A stretch of 27,402 nucleotides of DNA from JAAZPG01 sp012797375 (GTDB lineage Bacteria; Acidobacteriota; Aminicenantia; Aminicenantales; UBA4085), in NCBI GenBank assembly GCA_937868205.1, contig CALMMC010000159.1, forward strand, positions 1-27,402, given 5' to 3'. Each line of letters starts with the position of its first letter. Positions within the stretch are counted from its first letter, which is position 1. The position numbers and the translations under genes are program-made. Shown here in pieces: positions 7,996 through 15,469 of this stretch. The notes below the pieces were generated by a model. That model was not told where the DNA came from. It was given only the letters and a program-made list of their open reading frames with translations, and made no database searches.

Positions 7996-8024
7996 CGAAG
8001 TCTCCTAGCCGTTTTAAGCATCTC

Positions 8025-8053
8025 ATTCTAAGATTTTCCGCGCAATTTATCAA
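8025..8053 (-). promoter_or_regulatory. Sigma-70-type promoter, membrane protein-lipid kinase operon
   Basis: On the minus strand, TTGATA (8048-8053) and TAGAAT (8025-8030) are 17 bp apart. It is divergent from the ndk promoter about 70 bp away. Confidence 0.6.
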
Positions 8054-8121
8054 CTTGACGGGAAAATGCGCGTTTCTTCGGGCTCGGGCGGGAGTCCTCT
8101 CGGTCGGGAGAGGGGGGTTGG

Positions 8122-8150
8122 TTGACGTTCCCCGATCTTCCGGATATGAT
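8122..8150 (+). promoter_or_regulatory. Sigma-70-type promoter for ndk
   Basis: TTGACG at 8122-8127 and TATGAT at 8145-8150 are 17 bp apart. The predicted start near 8157 leaves a leader of about 24 bases containing AGGAGAG before the ATG at 8181. Confidence 0.6.
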
Positions 8151-8180
8151 TCTTGGGCTTTTACCGGTCAGGAGAGAAAA

Positions 8181-8582
8181 ATGGAACGGACATTGGCGAT
8201 CATCAAGCCCGACAGCATCAAGAAAAACATCATCGGAAAAATCATCGACCGCATCGAGGCGGAAGGTTTCCGCATCGTCGAGATGCGGCTGGTTCATTTG
8301 AAGGCCGAAGAGGCGATGAATTTTTATGCGGTCCACCGGGAAAAGCCGTTTTACGCGGACTTGGTCGCCTTCATGAGCTCAGGAGACTCCGTCGTGCTTC
8401 TCTTGGAGCGGGAAAACGCGATCGTCCGCTGGCGCGAGGTCATGGGCGCGACGGACCCGGCCAAGGCGGCGCCGGGAACGCTGCGGAGATTGTACGGATT
8501 CTCGATCGAACGGAACGCCGTGCACGGCTCCGACGCCCGCGACACGGCGGCCGCGGAAATCGGATTCTTTTTTAAATCATAG
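8181..8582 (+). CDS. ndk: Nucleoside diphosphate kinase
   Basis: This 133-residue enzyme moves the terminal phosphate from ATP to other (d)NDPs through a phosphohistidine. It opens with the family's ERTLAIIKPDSIKKN. The active-site His115 is in NAVHGSD at about 112-118. Length fits bacterial Ndk closely. The ATG at 8181 is chosen because it follows AGGAGAG, while the same frame upstream is non-homologous and overlaps the promoter. The GDS and ATDPAKAAPGTLR segments at about 68-102 are family-typical. Transcribed alone, divergent from the lipid kinase operon. Confidence 0.97.
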   Translation: MERTLAIIKPDSIKKNIIGKIIDRIEAEGFRIVEMRLVHLKAEEAMNFYAVHREKPFYADLVAFMSSGDSVVLLLERENAIVRWREVMGATDPAKAAPGTLRRLYGFSIERNAVHGSDARDTAAAEIGFFFKS

Positions 8583-8807
8583 CCCGGGAATCGCCCGGCC
8601 CTTGTTTCTTCCCTAGCACCGGCCGCGGCCGGAGCGCGCTGTTTATGTAAAAAAATGCCCTCATGGCTTGACTTTTTATCATTGATTGAATAGGCTTGTC
8701 GGCGAAATCGCGGCAGGGAAAGTCAAAAGGGGAAGAGGAACTGATACAAAAATCCGCTCAAGACGTCTTTCTTATTGACGAAATGATCTTCAGAAAGGGG
8801 AATTTTC
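8583..8807 (+). other. Intergenic stretch after ndk; weak hairpins, otherwise no gene seen
   Basis: A short stem CCGGG/CCCGG just after ndk and a perfect 14-bp palindrome at 8619-8632 could mark the end of the ndk transcript, but neither has a good T-tract. From about 8641 the DNA becomes much AT-richer, and a possible promoter starts at 8668. Confidence 0.4.
8668..8696 (+). promoter_or_regulatory. Possible promoter upstream of the small ORF and CHAT gene
   Basis: TTGACT at 8668-8673 and TAGGCT at 8691-8696 are 17 bp apart. The -35 is good, the -10 is weak. It could transcribe the small ORF at 8808 and perhaps the CHAT operon. Confidence 0.35.
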
Positions 8808-9080
8808 GTGTTTTTGAAAGGCTTTTTGAAAAAAGCGGCCGCTTTATTGTGCCTCGGCTCGTTCATCCCGGTGATTCCAGGTTGGTGCGGCTTGGAGAGG
8901 TACGTTCCGTCCGGGCGGGCCGGCGGCGGATTCGGCTGGGAATGGTCCTTCTGGCTCGCTGTCCAGGCGATTTCCCCCGAATGGGCTTGCCGGCTTCTGG
9001 GGGAGAAAACTATGAATAGGACGGAAAACGTCCTTAGTTTCGTTCTGGAGGATATGGAAATTGTGAAAATCTGCCCATGA
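8808..9080 (+). CDS. Possible small exported protein (unrecognised)
   Basis: An open frame of 90 codons starts with GTG at 8808 behind AAAGGGGA. The first 27 residues look like a signal peptide: two Lys, a hydrophobic run (AAALLCLGSFIPVI) and a small-residue region near GWCG. The mature part has a Gly/Trp-rich stretch (GGGFGWEWSFW) and two further Cys. I recognise no family. It sits directly before the CHAT operon in the AT-rich block, so it could be an accessory secreted peptide or substrate. A competing frame from 8696 begins on the predicted -10 box and looks less natural. The ORF may also be spurious. Confidence 0.4.
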   Translation: MFLKGFLKKAAALLCLGSFIPVIPGWCGLERYVPSGRAGGGFGWEWSFWLAVQAISPEWACRLLGEKTMNRTENVLSFVLEDMEIVKICP

Positions 9081-9213
9081 AAAGAAATGAGGATTCTTTT
9101 TCGTATAGATTCTTTTTTGGGGGGGAACGTTCGCCTATAAAGATCTAGCCGCGCCCAAGGGAAGAATTACGACATCAATAGAAATGGGATAAAAACGCCT
9201 TCTTTTAAAAGAT
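9081..9213 (+). promoter_or_regulatory. AT-rich leader before the CHAT gene; weak promoter and direct repeat
   Basis: A TATAAA box at 9136-9141 has a poor TTTTTT -35 at 9113-9118 (17-bp spacer). GATTCTTTTT occurs twice, at 9092-9101 and 9108-9117. No ribosome site precedes the ATG at 9214. Because the -35 is poor, an activator or an alternative sigma factor may act here. Confidence 0.3.
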
Positions 9214-12200
9214 ATGATTTTTCGAAACGGCCTAATAACGATCACTTCTTTATTATTAATAACGGCTTCAGCGGTTTATTCGAGGGGAACAGTCATTAAA
9301 TCGCTTGATGAACTCCTCGTGAAAATCAAAGCTTTCAATGAGAATGGGCTTTATGAAAATTCGTTTCTACTCTTGCGCGAATATGAGAACGAACGCTTTG
9401 GGAAATCGACGGAGGCGGAACGCGTCCTTTTTTGCCTCAACGCGGCTTCGGCGTCATGGATAATCGGCAGGCCGAAAACCGCGATGGAATACGCGCAAAA
9501 AGCAAATTTATGGTCCGTCTCTAACGACGATGCTGAAATGGAGGAGCGATGCCGCCGCATCGTAAATGCGATTCGCCTTTATAACTCTGGGAAGAATAAG
9601 CGTCTTCAGGGGGATGGCCTTGGATCAAGGGATGCATTTCATAAAGCAATCGAGGAATCTCGATTTTTCAATGGTATCGAATATGAAATGAAATGCCTTC
9701 GTCAAATGAGCCTCAGCTATCTGGACGAATATCAATATGAAGATTTTTATCATTGTAATGAAGATGCCTTAAGAATCGCTCGAAAGCTGCGTTCTTTCCG
9801 AGACGAAGGATATTGTTTGAACAATATCGGTCTTTATTATTATGAAAAAGATAATTATTCCGAGGCATTGAAACACTACCTTAGCTCTTTAGAGATCGCC
9901 GAAAGGACGGGAAATTTAAGAGCAAAGAGCGAATGTTCGACGAACATCGGCGTTATTTATAAAACGATCGGCGAATATGATACGGCTCTCGAATATTTTC
10001 ATTCCGCCTTGGAAATCGATAAGGTCATTGACCATAAAGAATTCATCTCCATCGATTTAGCCAATATTTGTTCGGTTCATCGGGGCAAGTGGATTGAGTC
10101 GAACTCTGATCATGATTTGCAGGCAGCTTATGACACGTTGAGAGAGTGTTATGAGGCTTATTCGCCGGGGACCCACGATTTCATTGCCGCAAGAATTGCG
10201 AATAATCTTGGCGCGTTGGCGATTGATTTGAAGAATTATGAAAAAGGAACGCAGTATTACCAAGAAGGGCTTGCCGCAGCTGGCAGGAACGGCGATAAAG
10301 TCGCCATCTGTTCCATCACGAGAAATATCGGATCCGCCTTGAAACATATGGGCCGGGAGGAGGAAGCTTTAAGCTTCTTCCGGGACGCGATCTCCCTGGC
10401 CGAAGAAATCAAGGCCGGCCGCATCCTGTGGGATGCCCACTTGGAAACGGCCGACATCTTAAAGAAAAAAGGCTTCTTTTTGGAGGCTCTCGGCCATTAC
10501 CAGGACGCGATCGACGTCATCGAGCGGAGCCGTTCGACCATCGACGATGAGGACCTCAAAACCAGTTATTTGCGGGCGAACCGAAGATTGGACGTTTATC
10601 ATGGAGCCATCGACCTTCTCTCCTTGATGCATGAGGCAAACCCGGACGCCCGTCATCTCGAGGCGGTCTTTCAATATATGGAACGATCCAAGGCGAGAGT
10701 TTTTTTGGACAGCTTGGAGGTCGGCCGCGTTTCGGCCGCCCGACCCGGGGATCCCGGGATCGAAACCCGGACCGCCGAGATCCGCGCCCGGCTTTCCGGC
10801 TTAACCCGAAAGCGCTATTATGAACCTGCGTCCGCCGGGCAAAAAGCCGCCCTCGATCTTGAACTGCGGTCCGTCGAGGACGAATATCAACGTCTCCTCC
10901 GCGAGGTCCGGTCCCGCGATCCCCTCTATACGAGCCTTCGCTTTCCGGAGATTCTGACGCTGAGGAGCGCGCAAAAAAGAATCCTGGACCGCGGGACGGT
11001 CGTCTTGATGTATGCCGTCGGAAAGGAGTTCGCGTACGGCTTGGCCCTCCGGGAGGAGGGGGCGACCCTTTTCCGTCTTCCCCCGGTTGCCGCGCTCCGG
11101 GATCTTGTTTCCCGTCACTTGAAATCTCTCACGGACCGGGAACATCCCGATCCCGAGGCCGGCCGGGAGCTTTTCAAAGCCGTTCTTGCCCCGGGCCTAG
11201 ACCGGCCGTTCAAGCGGACGGTGATCGTTCCCGACGATTTTCTTCATTACTTGCCCTTTGAGACGCTTTGTCCCGAAGGCGCTGCATCCGCCGCCGGAAT
11301 CGCGGGCGACGTGTTTTATGCGCCGTCGGTTTCTTCGCTGGCCGAGATCCGGAAAAGGGCCGAGCGACGACCGCGGGCGAAGACGGAATGGCTGGGGATC
11401 GCCGCCTCGGGCGGAAACGTTCCGGATATTCCGCCACTGATTTTCGCCGAAAAAGAAGTGGAGGATGTCGCTCGTTTCTATCCATCCGGGAAACGCCTCG
11501 TCTTGAAGGGGGATGAAGCCAAGGAAAAGACGCTGAAAGCCCTCCGGTTTGGAGATTACCGGGTCATCCATTTCGCGGCCCACGCCTTGATCGACGAGCA
11601 AAAGCCGGTCCGTTCGGCGGTCGTCCTTTCCTCGGATCCGGATTCCTCCGAGGACGGACTCCTCCAGGCGCGGGAGATCTTCGATCTCCGCTTGAACGCC
11701 GACCTGGTCGTCCTTTCGGCTTGCCGCAGCGCGGCCGGCCGGCTGGTCCGGGGCGAGGGCCTTGTGGGATTAAGCCGGTCGTTTCTGTTCGCCGGCGCGT
11801 CGGCCGTGCTGGTGAGCTTGTGGCCCGTCGATGATGAGGCGACCGGACACTTGATGAGCCGGTTTCATTTTCATCTGCGGCGCGGCCGGACGGCCGCCGC
11901 CGCCCTTCGCTTGGCGAAGGCGGACATGGCTTCGTCCTCAGGGTTTTCGCATCCCTATTATTGGAGCGGGTTCGTCGTCTCGGGATCCGCCGGCCGACGT
12001 CTTTACGGAAACCGGGGAGAGCGGCTCGCCGCGGCCGGGGCGCTGGCCGTGCTGGCGGCCGCCGCCGGGATTATTCTCACGGGGCGGAATCGCCGGCGCG
12101 GACGACCGACCCGGCCGGTCGACCGGAAAAAGAACGCCGGCGTCCGCATCGTATCGGAGGGAAAATCGGCCGCCCGGGAAGCCTCTTCCAAAACCGACGG

Positions 12201-12237
12201 CCTTTGGAGGGGAGGGGGGCGAAAGGCGTCGCCGTGA
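9214..12237 (+). CDS. Exported TPR-CHAT caspase-like protease
   Basis: This 1007-residue protein starts with a signal peptide or anchor (LITITSLLLITASAVYS), followed by TPR-type helical repeats from about 195 to 470 (for example AEALKHYLSSLEIAERTG, TALEYFHSALEIDK). A linker with charged coiled helices leads to a CHAT domain at about 590-930. The predicted catalytic pair is His790 in HFAAHA and Cys837 in LSACRSA. VIVPDDFLHYLPFETL and ASAVLVSLWPVDDEAT are standard CHAT landmarks. A hydrophobic segment at about 938-958 is followed by an Arg-rich tail, so the CHAT domain probably faces the periplasm, tethered to the inner membrane. Codons up to about base 10340 are clearly AT-richer than the rest. 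It overlaps the sigma gene by 4 bp. Confidence 0.93.
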   Translation: MIFRNGLITITSLLLITASAVYSRGTVIKSLDELLVKIKAFNENGLYENSFLLLREYENERFGKSTEAERVLFCLNAASASWIIGRPKTAMEYAQKANLWSVSNDDAEMEERCRRIVNAIRLYNSGKNKRLQGDGLGSRDAFHKAIEESRFFNGIEYEMKCLRQMSLSYLDEYQYEDFYHCNEDALRIARKLRSFRDEGYCLNNIGLYYYEKDNYSEALKHYLSSLEIAERTGNLRAKSECSTNIGVIYKTIGEYDTALEYFHSALEIDKVIDHKEFISIDLANICSVHRGKWIESNSDHDLQAAYDTLRECYEAYSPGTHDFIAARIANNLGALAIDLKNYEKGTQYYQEGLAAAGRNGDKVAICSITRNIGSALKHMGREEEALSFFRDAISLAEEIKAGRILWDAHLETADILKKKGFFLEALGHYQDAIDVIERSRSTIDDEDLKTSYLRANRRLDVYHGAIDLLSLMHEANPDARHLEAVFQYMERSKARVFLDSLEVGRVSAARPGDPGIETRTAEIRARLSGLTRKRYYEPASAGQKAALDLELRSVEDEYQRLLREVRSRDPLYTSLRFPEILTLRSAQKRILDRGTVVLMYAVGKEFAYGLALREEGATLFRLPPVAALRDLVSRHLKSLTDREHPDPEAGRELFKAVLAPGLDRPFKRTVIVPDDFLHYLPFETLCPEGAASAAGIAGDVFYAPSVSSLAEIRKRAERRPRAKTEWLGIAASGGNVPDIPPLIFAEKEVEDVARFYPSGKRLVLKGDEAKEKTLKALRFGDYRVIHFAAHALIDEQKPVRSAVVLSSDPDSSEDGLLQAREIFDLRLNADLVVLSACRSAAGRLVRGEGLVGLSRSFLFAGASAVLVSLWPVDDEATGHLMSRFHFHLRRGRTAAAALRLAKADMASSSGFSHPYYWSGFVVSGSAGRRLYGNRGERLAAAGALAVLAAAAGIILTGRNRRRGRPTRPVDRKKNAGVRIVSEGKSAAREASSKTDGLWRGGGRKASP

Positions 12238-12779
12238 GCTGGGATTCGGACAAAGAGCGGGAATTGGAGAGAATATTCACCTTGTTTTCCGGGTTCATGC
12301 GGGCCCGCGCCTACAAGCACCAAGTCGGTCGGCTCGGCGTGGACGTGGAGGACATCATCCAGGAAACCCGGATCAAGATTTGGAAGCTCCTGTCTAATGA
12401 GACGAAAATCAATCATTACGCGTCTTATATAAAGAAGATCGTGGATACGTCGGTCATCGATTATTTCCGGAAATTCAAGCGGGAGGAAGGGATCTATTTT
12501 TATGAAAAAAATCGGAGAATCGGAGAGAATGTCTCGACATTCGAAGCGGATCACCTTTACGGGGGAATGGACCTCAAGGACATCGTCGGCAAGGCCGTCG
12601 ACGGCTTGATCCCGAGTCGGCGCTTGGTCGTCCGGCTCTATCTCCTGAACATGACGGTCGAGGAAATCGCTCTTCATTTCCAATGGACCGTTTCCAAAAC
12701 AAAGAATTTGCTTTACCGCGGCCTGAAGGATCTGAGGCGAATCTTAAAGGAAAAAAGCATCGACTATGAACATCTCTGA
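12234..12779 (+). CDS. ECF-family RNA polymerase sigma factor
   Basis: This 181-residue protein has sigma region 2 near the N-terminus (VDVEDIIQETRIKIWK, binding core polymerase and the -10 element) and region 4 near the C-terminus (MTVEEIALHFQWTVSKTKNLLYRGLKDLR, a helix-turn-helix for the -35 element). There is no region 1.1 or 3, as in ECF factors. The GTG at 12234 is chosen because it overlaps the CHAT stop (GTGA) and follows a very purine-rich GGAGGGGAGGGGGG. The same frame is open further upstream inside the CHAT gene, but that part is not sigma-like. It overlaps the anti-sigma gene by 14 bp, so all three genes are translationally coupled. Confidence 0.9.
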   Translation: MSWDSDKERELERIFTLFSGFMRARAYKHQVGRLGVDVEDIIQETRIKIWKLLSNETKINHYASYIKKIVDTSVIDYFRKFKREEGIYFYEKNRRIGENVSTFEADHLYGGMDLKDIVGKAVDGLIPSRRLVVRLYLLNMTVEEIALHFQWTVSKTKNLLYRGLKDLRRILKEKSIDYEHL

Positions 12780-13497
12780 CGACCGCTTGAAAAGGGCTTA
12801 CCGGAGCTATGTGGACGGGCTTTGCCGCGGGACGAGAAAAGACTGCCCTCCGCCGGCCGATTTGGCCGGTTTTTTTTCGGCCGGCGTCCCCCGCCTGTTC
12901 AAAGCGGGGATCCTGGATCATGTCGCCGGGTGCGGATCCTGCGCCCGGGAGTTCGAAATATTCCTGGCCATGGATCGTTCCGCCCGGGAATTCGCGGAAA
13001 AATCGGCGATTCTCCTCCAGGCGGAAAAAAAGGATCGAAAGCCGCGGTCGAGCCGGGGATTCATCGTTCTGGGCCGATGGCTGTTCGCCGGAGTGGGCTT
13101 CGCCGCCGCTTTAGGCCTTTTTCTCTTTTTAGCACGGAAACCGGGCGACGGGCCGGCGGCCGCCGCGGAGGTTTTCCGGTCAGGCCGAGCGTCGGGTCTC
13201 TCCTTGAATTATCCCCGGGGGACGGTCGAGGGGCAATCCGCCCTTGTCTTCAACTGGCGACCCGTGGAGAGAAGCGCGGGGGAAACCTACATCGTCAGTC
13301 TTTTCGACGACTCCCTCAAGAGGATCTGGATCAGTCCGGTGATTACGGAAACGAACCTTGTCCTCCCCGAAGAAATCGGGCGCTCCCTGGAATCCCGCCG
13401 CCGTTACTACTGGATGGTCAAGCGGAGCTCGCTGTCGCCGGCGTCTGAATCGGATCTCGTGCCGTTCACGCTTGTCCGGCGGCGCCTGGATTTTTAA
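12766..13497 (+). CDS. Transmembrane anti-sigma factor with zinc motif
   Basis: This 243-residue protein has a cytosolic N-terminal domain with the ZAS zinc motif H52-x3-C56-x2-C59 (DHVAGCGSC) and an extra Cys27 upstream, as in anti-sigma factors that hold ECF sigma factors. A single transmembrane helix lies at about 103-123 (LFAGVGFAAALGLFLFL). A C-terminal domain of about 115 residues, probably periplasmic, contains YPRGTVEGQSALVFNWRPV and a Trp/Tyr-rich strand set resembling an Ig-like fold. Position directly after the sigma gene and the overlap support the role. The periplasmic part would lie in the same compartment as the CHAT protease. Its 3' end overlaps the convergent DUF2085 gene by 32 bp. 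Confidence 0.82.
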   Translation: MNISDDRLKRAYRSYVDGLCRGTRKDCPPPADLAGFFSAGVPRLFKAGILDHVAGCGSCAREFEIFLAMDRSAREFAEKSAILLQAEKKDRKPRSSRGFIVLGRWLFAGVGFAAALGLFLFLARKPGDGPAAAAEVFRSGRASGLSLNYPRGTVEGQSALVFNWRPVERSAGETYIVSLFDDSLKRIWISPVITETNLVLPEEIGRSLESRRRYYWMVKRSSLSPASESDLVPFTLVRRRLDF

Positions 13498-13981
13498 CGG
13501 AGATCCGCCGGGCCGACAGGTCCGTCAGCCCGGTGATGAAATAAAAGGGGAGTATCGACCCCCAAATCACCCCCGTGAACAGGCGGGGGAGATGGGGCGT
13601 CGACCAGAGCCCCAGAACGTTGGCGGCGAAATCGGCCGCGATCGGCAGGGACGCGAAAATAAAAGACCGGAGGCGGGGAAGCTGGACGGAGCAAAAGCTT
13701 CTCCGGAAGGGATAGAGAATCAAGCCGAGCCCGAATCCCAGGTAGATGCCGAGGCAGCGGGCGCAGACGGCCAAGGGGGCTCCCCAAAGGAAGATCGTTC
13801 GACCGGGATCCTGATGACAGACGGGGGCGAAACAGGCGTAGAGGAAACGGGCGCCGCGCCACCCGAGGCTTTGGAAGAACGGGGCGGCGAAGAGGGCGGC
13901 CAGCCAAGCGGCCGTCCCGGCGGAGGTCAGGACATAGATCCGAAGACCCCGCCGGCGGAGGATCAGATTTTCCTCGTCCAT
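13466..13981 (-). CDS. DUF2085 family membrane protein
   Basis: This 171-residue protein has about four transmembrane helices and the two DUF2085 signatures: VCHQDPGRT at about 54-62 and CARCLGIYLGF at 73-83. The paired Cys motifs may bind a metal or be redox active; the function of the family is unknown. Its start overlaps the end of the glycosyltransferase gene by 19 bp and has no clear ribosome site, so it is probably translated by coupling. Its 3' end overlaps the anti-sigma gene on the other strand. Confidence 0.88.
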   Translation of the reverse strand: MDEENLILRRRGLRIYVLTSAGTAAWLAALFAAPFFQSLGWRGARFLYACFAPVCHQDPGRTIFLWGAPLAVCARCLGIYLGFGLGLILYPFRRSFCSVQLPRLRSFIFASLPIAADFAANVLGLWSTPHLPRLFTGVIWGSILPFYFITGLTDLSARRISVKNPGAAGQA

Positions 13982-15138
13982 CGCAGGGAAACCATCGCAA
14001 CGACGATGACCAGGAAGTTCAGCGTCAGGACGGAGGCCGACATGAACGCGGCATAGGCCTTCCGGCCGAGAAGATCGAAGAGCGACAGGCCGATGACCGC
14101 GAAATTCAGAATCAGAAGAAAGCGGACGATTTTAGGAAACCGGTGAAGATGCCGGAAGACGATCGCCACGGCCAGGATGGACGATAAAAAGGTGTAATCC
14201 CAGCCGAGAGGGGAGATCAAGGGAATGAGGAGGAGCAGCAGGGCCCCTTCGGGGACCGCCGACCCGGTCTTTTCGCGGCGCCGGCGGATGAAGAAAAAAA
14301 CGACGAGGACCAGGGCCAGAAGGAAAAGGATGAATCCCATTTCGGCGAGGCCCGGATCGCCGGTCCATTTGGTCAGCCAGGCCAGGAGCGAAACGTTGTC
14401 CTGGGTATCGAGCAAGGTCGATGTCGAGCGCATCAGGGTCGTGATCCATTCCACGTGGACGGCCAGGTTGCCGGGAAAACCATAATAAACGGCCGGAGCG
14501 ATCAGGGACAGACCCAGAAAAAGAAGGGCCGGCCAGAGAATGTTCCAACGGCGCTTCAGAAGAAAGTACGGCAGGAAAATCAGGGAATACGGCTTCATGG
14601 CCGTGGCCAAGCCCCAAAGCAGCCCTGAGGCGGCCGCCCGGCCGACGGCGGGCTTGTTCGTCTCGTCTTTATAAAGGTTGAAAATCACGAGCAGCATCAA
14701 GACGGTGATGATGGCGTTGATCTGGCCGAGCTGAATCTCCCGGAGAATGAATTTCGCCAGAACGAGACCGGCCAGAAGGGCCGAGACTCGAGGTCCCAAG
14801 CCGCCTTCGACCGCGGCGTCGTTCCCTCGGATCAAGCGGATCGTCAGGAGGATCATCCCGGCCGTCGAAGTCAGCACCAGGGCGTACCAGATCGCCCGGG
14901 CCGCCGCCGGAGGCAGGAGGGACAAGGGAGCGTAGATCATGGCGCAGAACGGGGCGTACTTGAACTGATAGTGCTCGTCGGAAGCGCGGTAGAGCGTCTC
15001 GCCGTGAACAAGCCGGTCGCCGGCGGCGTAATTCACGTTGAAATCCACCATGTCGCCGTTGATCTTGAAAATGAAAAGAGCGGCCGCGGTCAACGCGGCG
15101 GCGACGAGGACGGCGGCGGTTCGGCGGGGATTCGCCAT
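13963..15138 (-). CDS. GT87-type polytopic glycosyltransferase
   Basis: This 391-residue protein has roughly ten transmembrane helices and fits the GT-C fold of glycosyltransferase family 87 (DUF2029), which use polyprenyl-phosphate mannose or related donors. The first periplasmic loop carries the acidic MVDFNVNYAAGDRLVHGETLY-like motif with Asp32 as a likely catalytic base, followed by FKYAPFCAMIYAPLSLLPP. The acceptor is unknown; a cell-envelope polysaccharide or lipid is the natural guess. The promoter at 15163-15191 drives it together with the DUF2085 gene. Confidence 0.85.
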   Translation of the reverse strand: MANPRRTAAVLVAAALTAAALFIFKINGDMVDFNVNYAAGDRLVHGETLYRASDEHYQFKYAPFCAMIYAPLSLLPPAAARAIWYALVLTSTAGMILLTIRLIRGNDAAVEGGLGPRVSALLAGLVLAKFILREIQLGQINAIITVLMLLVIFNLYKDETNKPAVGRAAASGLLWGLATAMKPYSLIFLPYFLLKRRWNILWPALLFLGLSLIAPAVYYGFPGNLAVHVEWITTLMRSTSTLLDTQDNVSLLAWLTKWTGDPGLAEMGFILFLLALVLVVFFFIRRRREKTGSAVPEGALLLLLIPLISPLGWDYTFLSSILAVAIVFRHLHRFPKIVRFLLILNFAVIGLSLFDLLGRKAYAAFMSASVLTLNFLVIVVAMVSLRWTRKI

Positions 15139-15162
15139 GGGTTCTTGGATTCTCCGTTCCTC

Positions 15163-15191
15163 AGGCTACCCGACGCGTCGTTTTCTGTCAA
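15163..15191 (-). promoter_or_regulatory. Promoter for the GT87-DUF2085 operon
   Basis: On the minus strand, a consensus TTGACA (15186-15191) lies 17 bp before TAGCCT (15163-15168). Predicted transcription start is near 15156, 18 bases before the ATG at 15138. Confidence 0.5.
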
Positions 15192-15390
15192 CGGCGTTGA
15201 ATCCGGGATCGTTCACGAACGCGCCTTTTGCCCGGGCCTCGGACGATCATTTCCCGGGACGCGATGATGGGGACCGCCTTGGTTTTTCGGCTCAAATTCC
15301 GCCGGGCGGGCCGCCCCGATCCGCGCCGTGAGCCTGGATCTCGCCCGGAGCGGGCTTCGGCCGTTTCGCGGGGCGAAGCCTCCAGCATAT

Positions 15391-15419
15391 TTGACAGAAG
15401 CGGAGGGTCGTGTCAAAAT
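15391..15419 (+). promoter_or_regulatory. Promoter for the TPR pseudoprotease gene
   Basis: TTGACA at 15391-15396 and CAAAAT at 15414-15419 are 17 bp apart. The start near 15426 leaves a leader of about 44 bases that ends in AGGAGG (15461-15466) before the ATG. Confidence 0.5.
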
Positions 15420-15469
15420 ATCTCCTACATTTTTCAATCATTCTCGTCCAAACATAAACAGGAGGCGAA

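Larger units (their letters stand above)
15139..15469. other. Intergenic region of 331 bp with two divergent promoters
   Basis: Apart from the two promoters annotated separately, I see no gene, tRNA or repeat here. The middle (about 15200-15385) is GC-rich and holds only short shadow frames. Confidence 0.6.

Noticed and set aside
8055..8180. Longer N-terminus for ndk
   Set aside because: It crosses the ndk promoter and is not like any Ndk; ATG 8181 has AGGAGAG upstream.
8696..9019. A 107-codon open frame overlapping the small exported ORF
   Set aside because: It begins on the predicted -10 box, has no ribosome site and is Arg-rich in its second half like a shadow frame.
11961..12233. Upstream extension of the sigma factor in the same frame
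   Set aside because: This part is Arg/Gly-rich shadow of the CHAT C-terminus; the GTG at 12234 overlaps the CHAT stop.
9214..13497. CRISPR-linked type III-E (Craspase) locus
   Set aside because: No repeat-spacer array, no gRAMP/Cas7 fusion and no Cas1/2 in the window; only the TPR-CHAT plus sigma-factor logic is shared.
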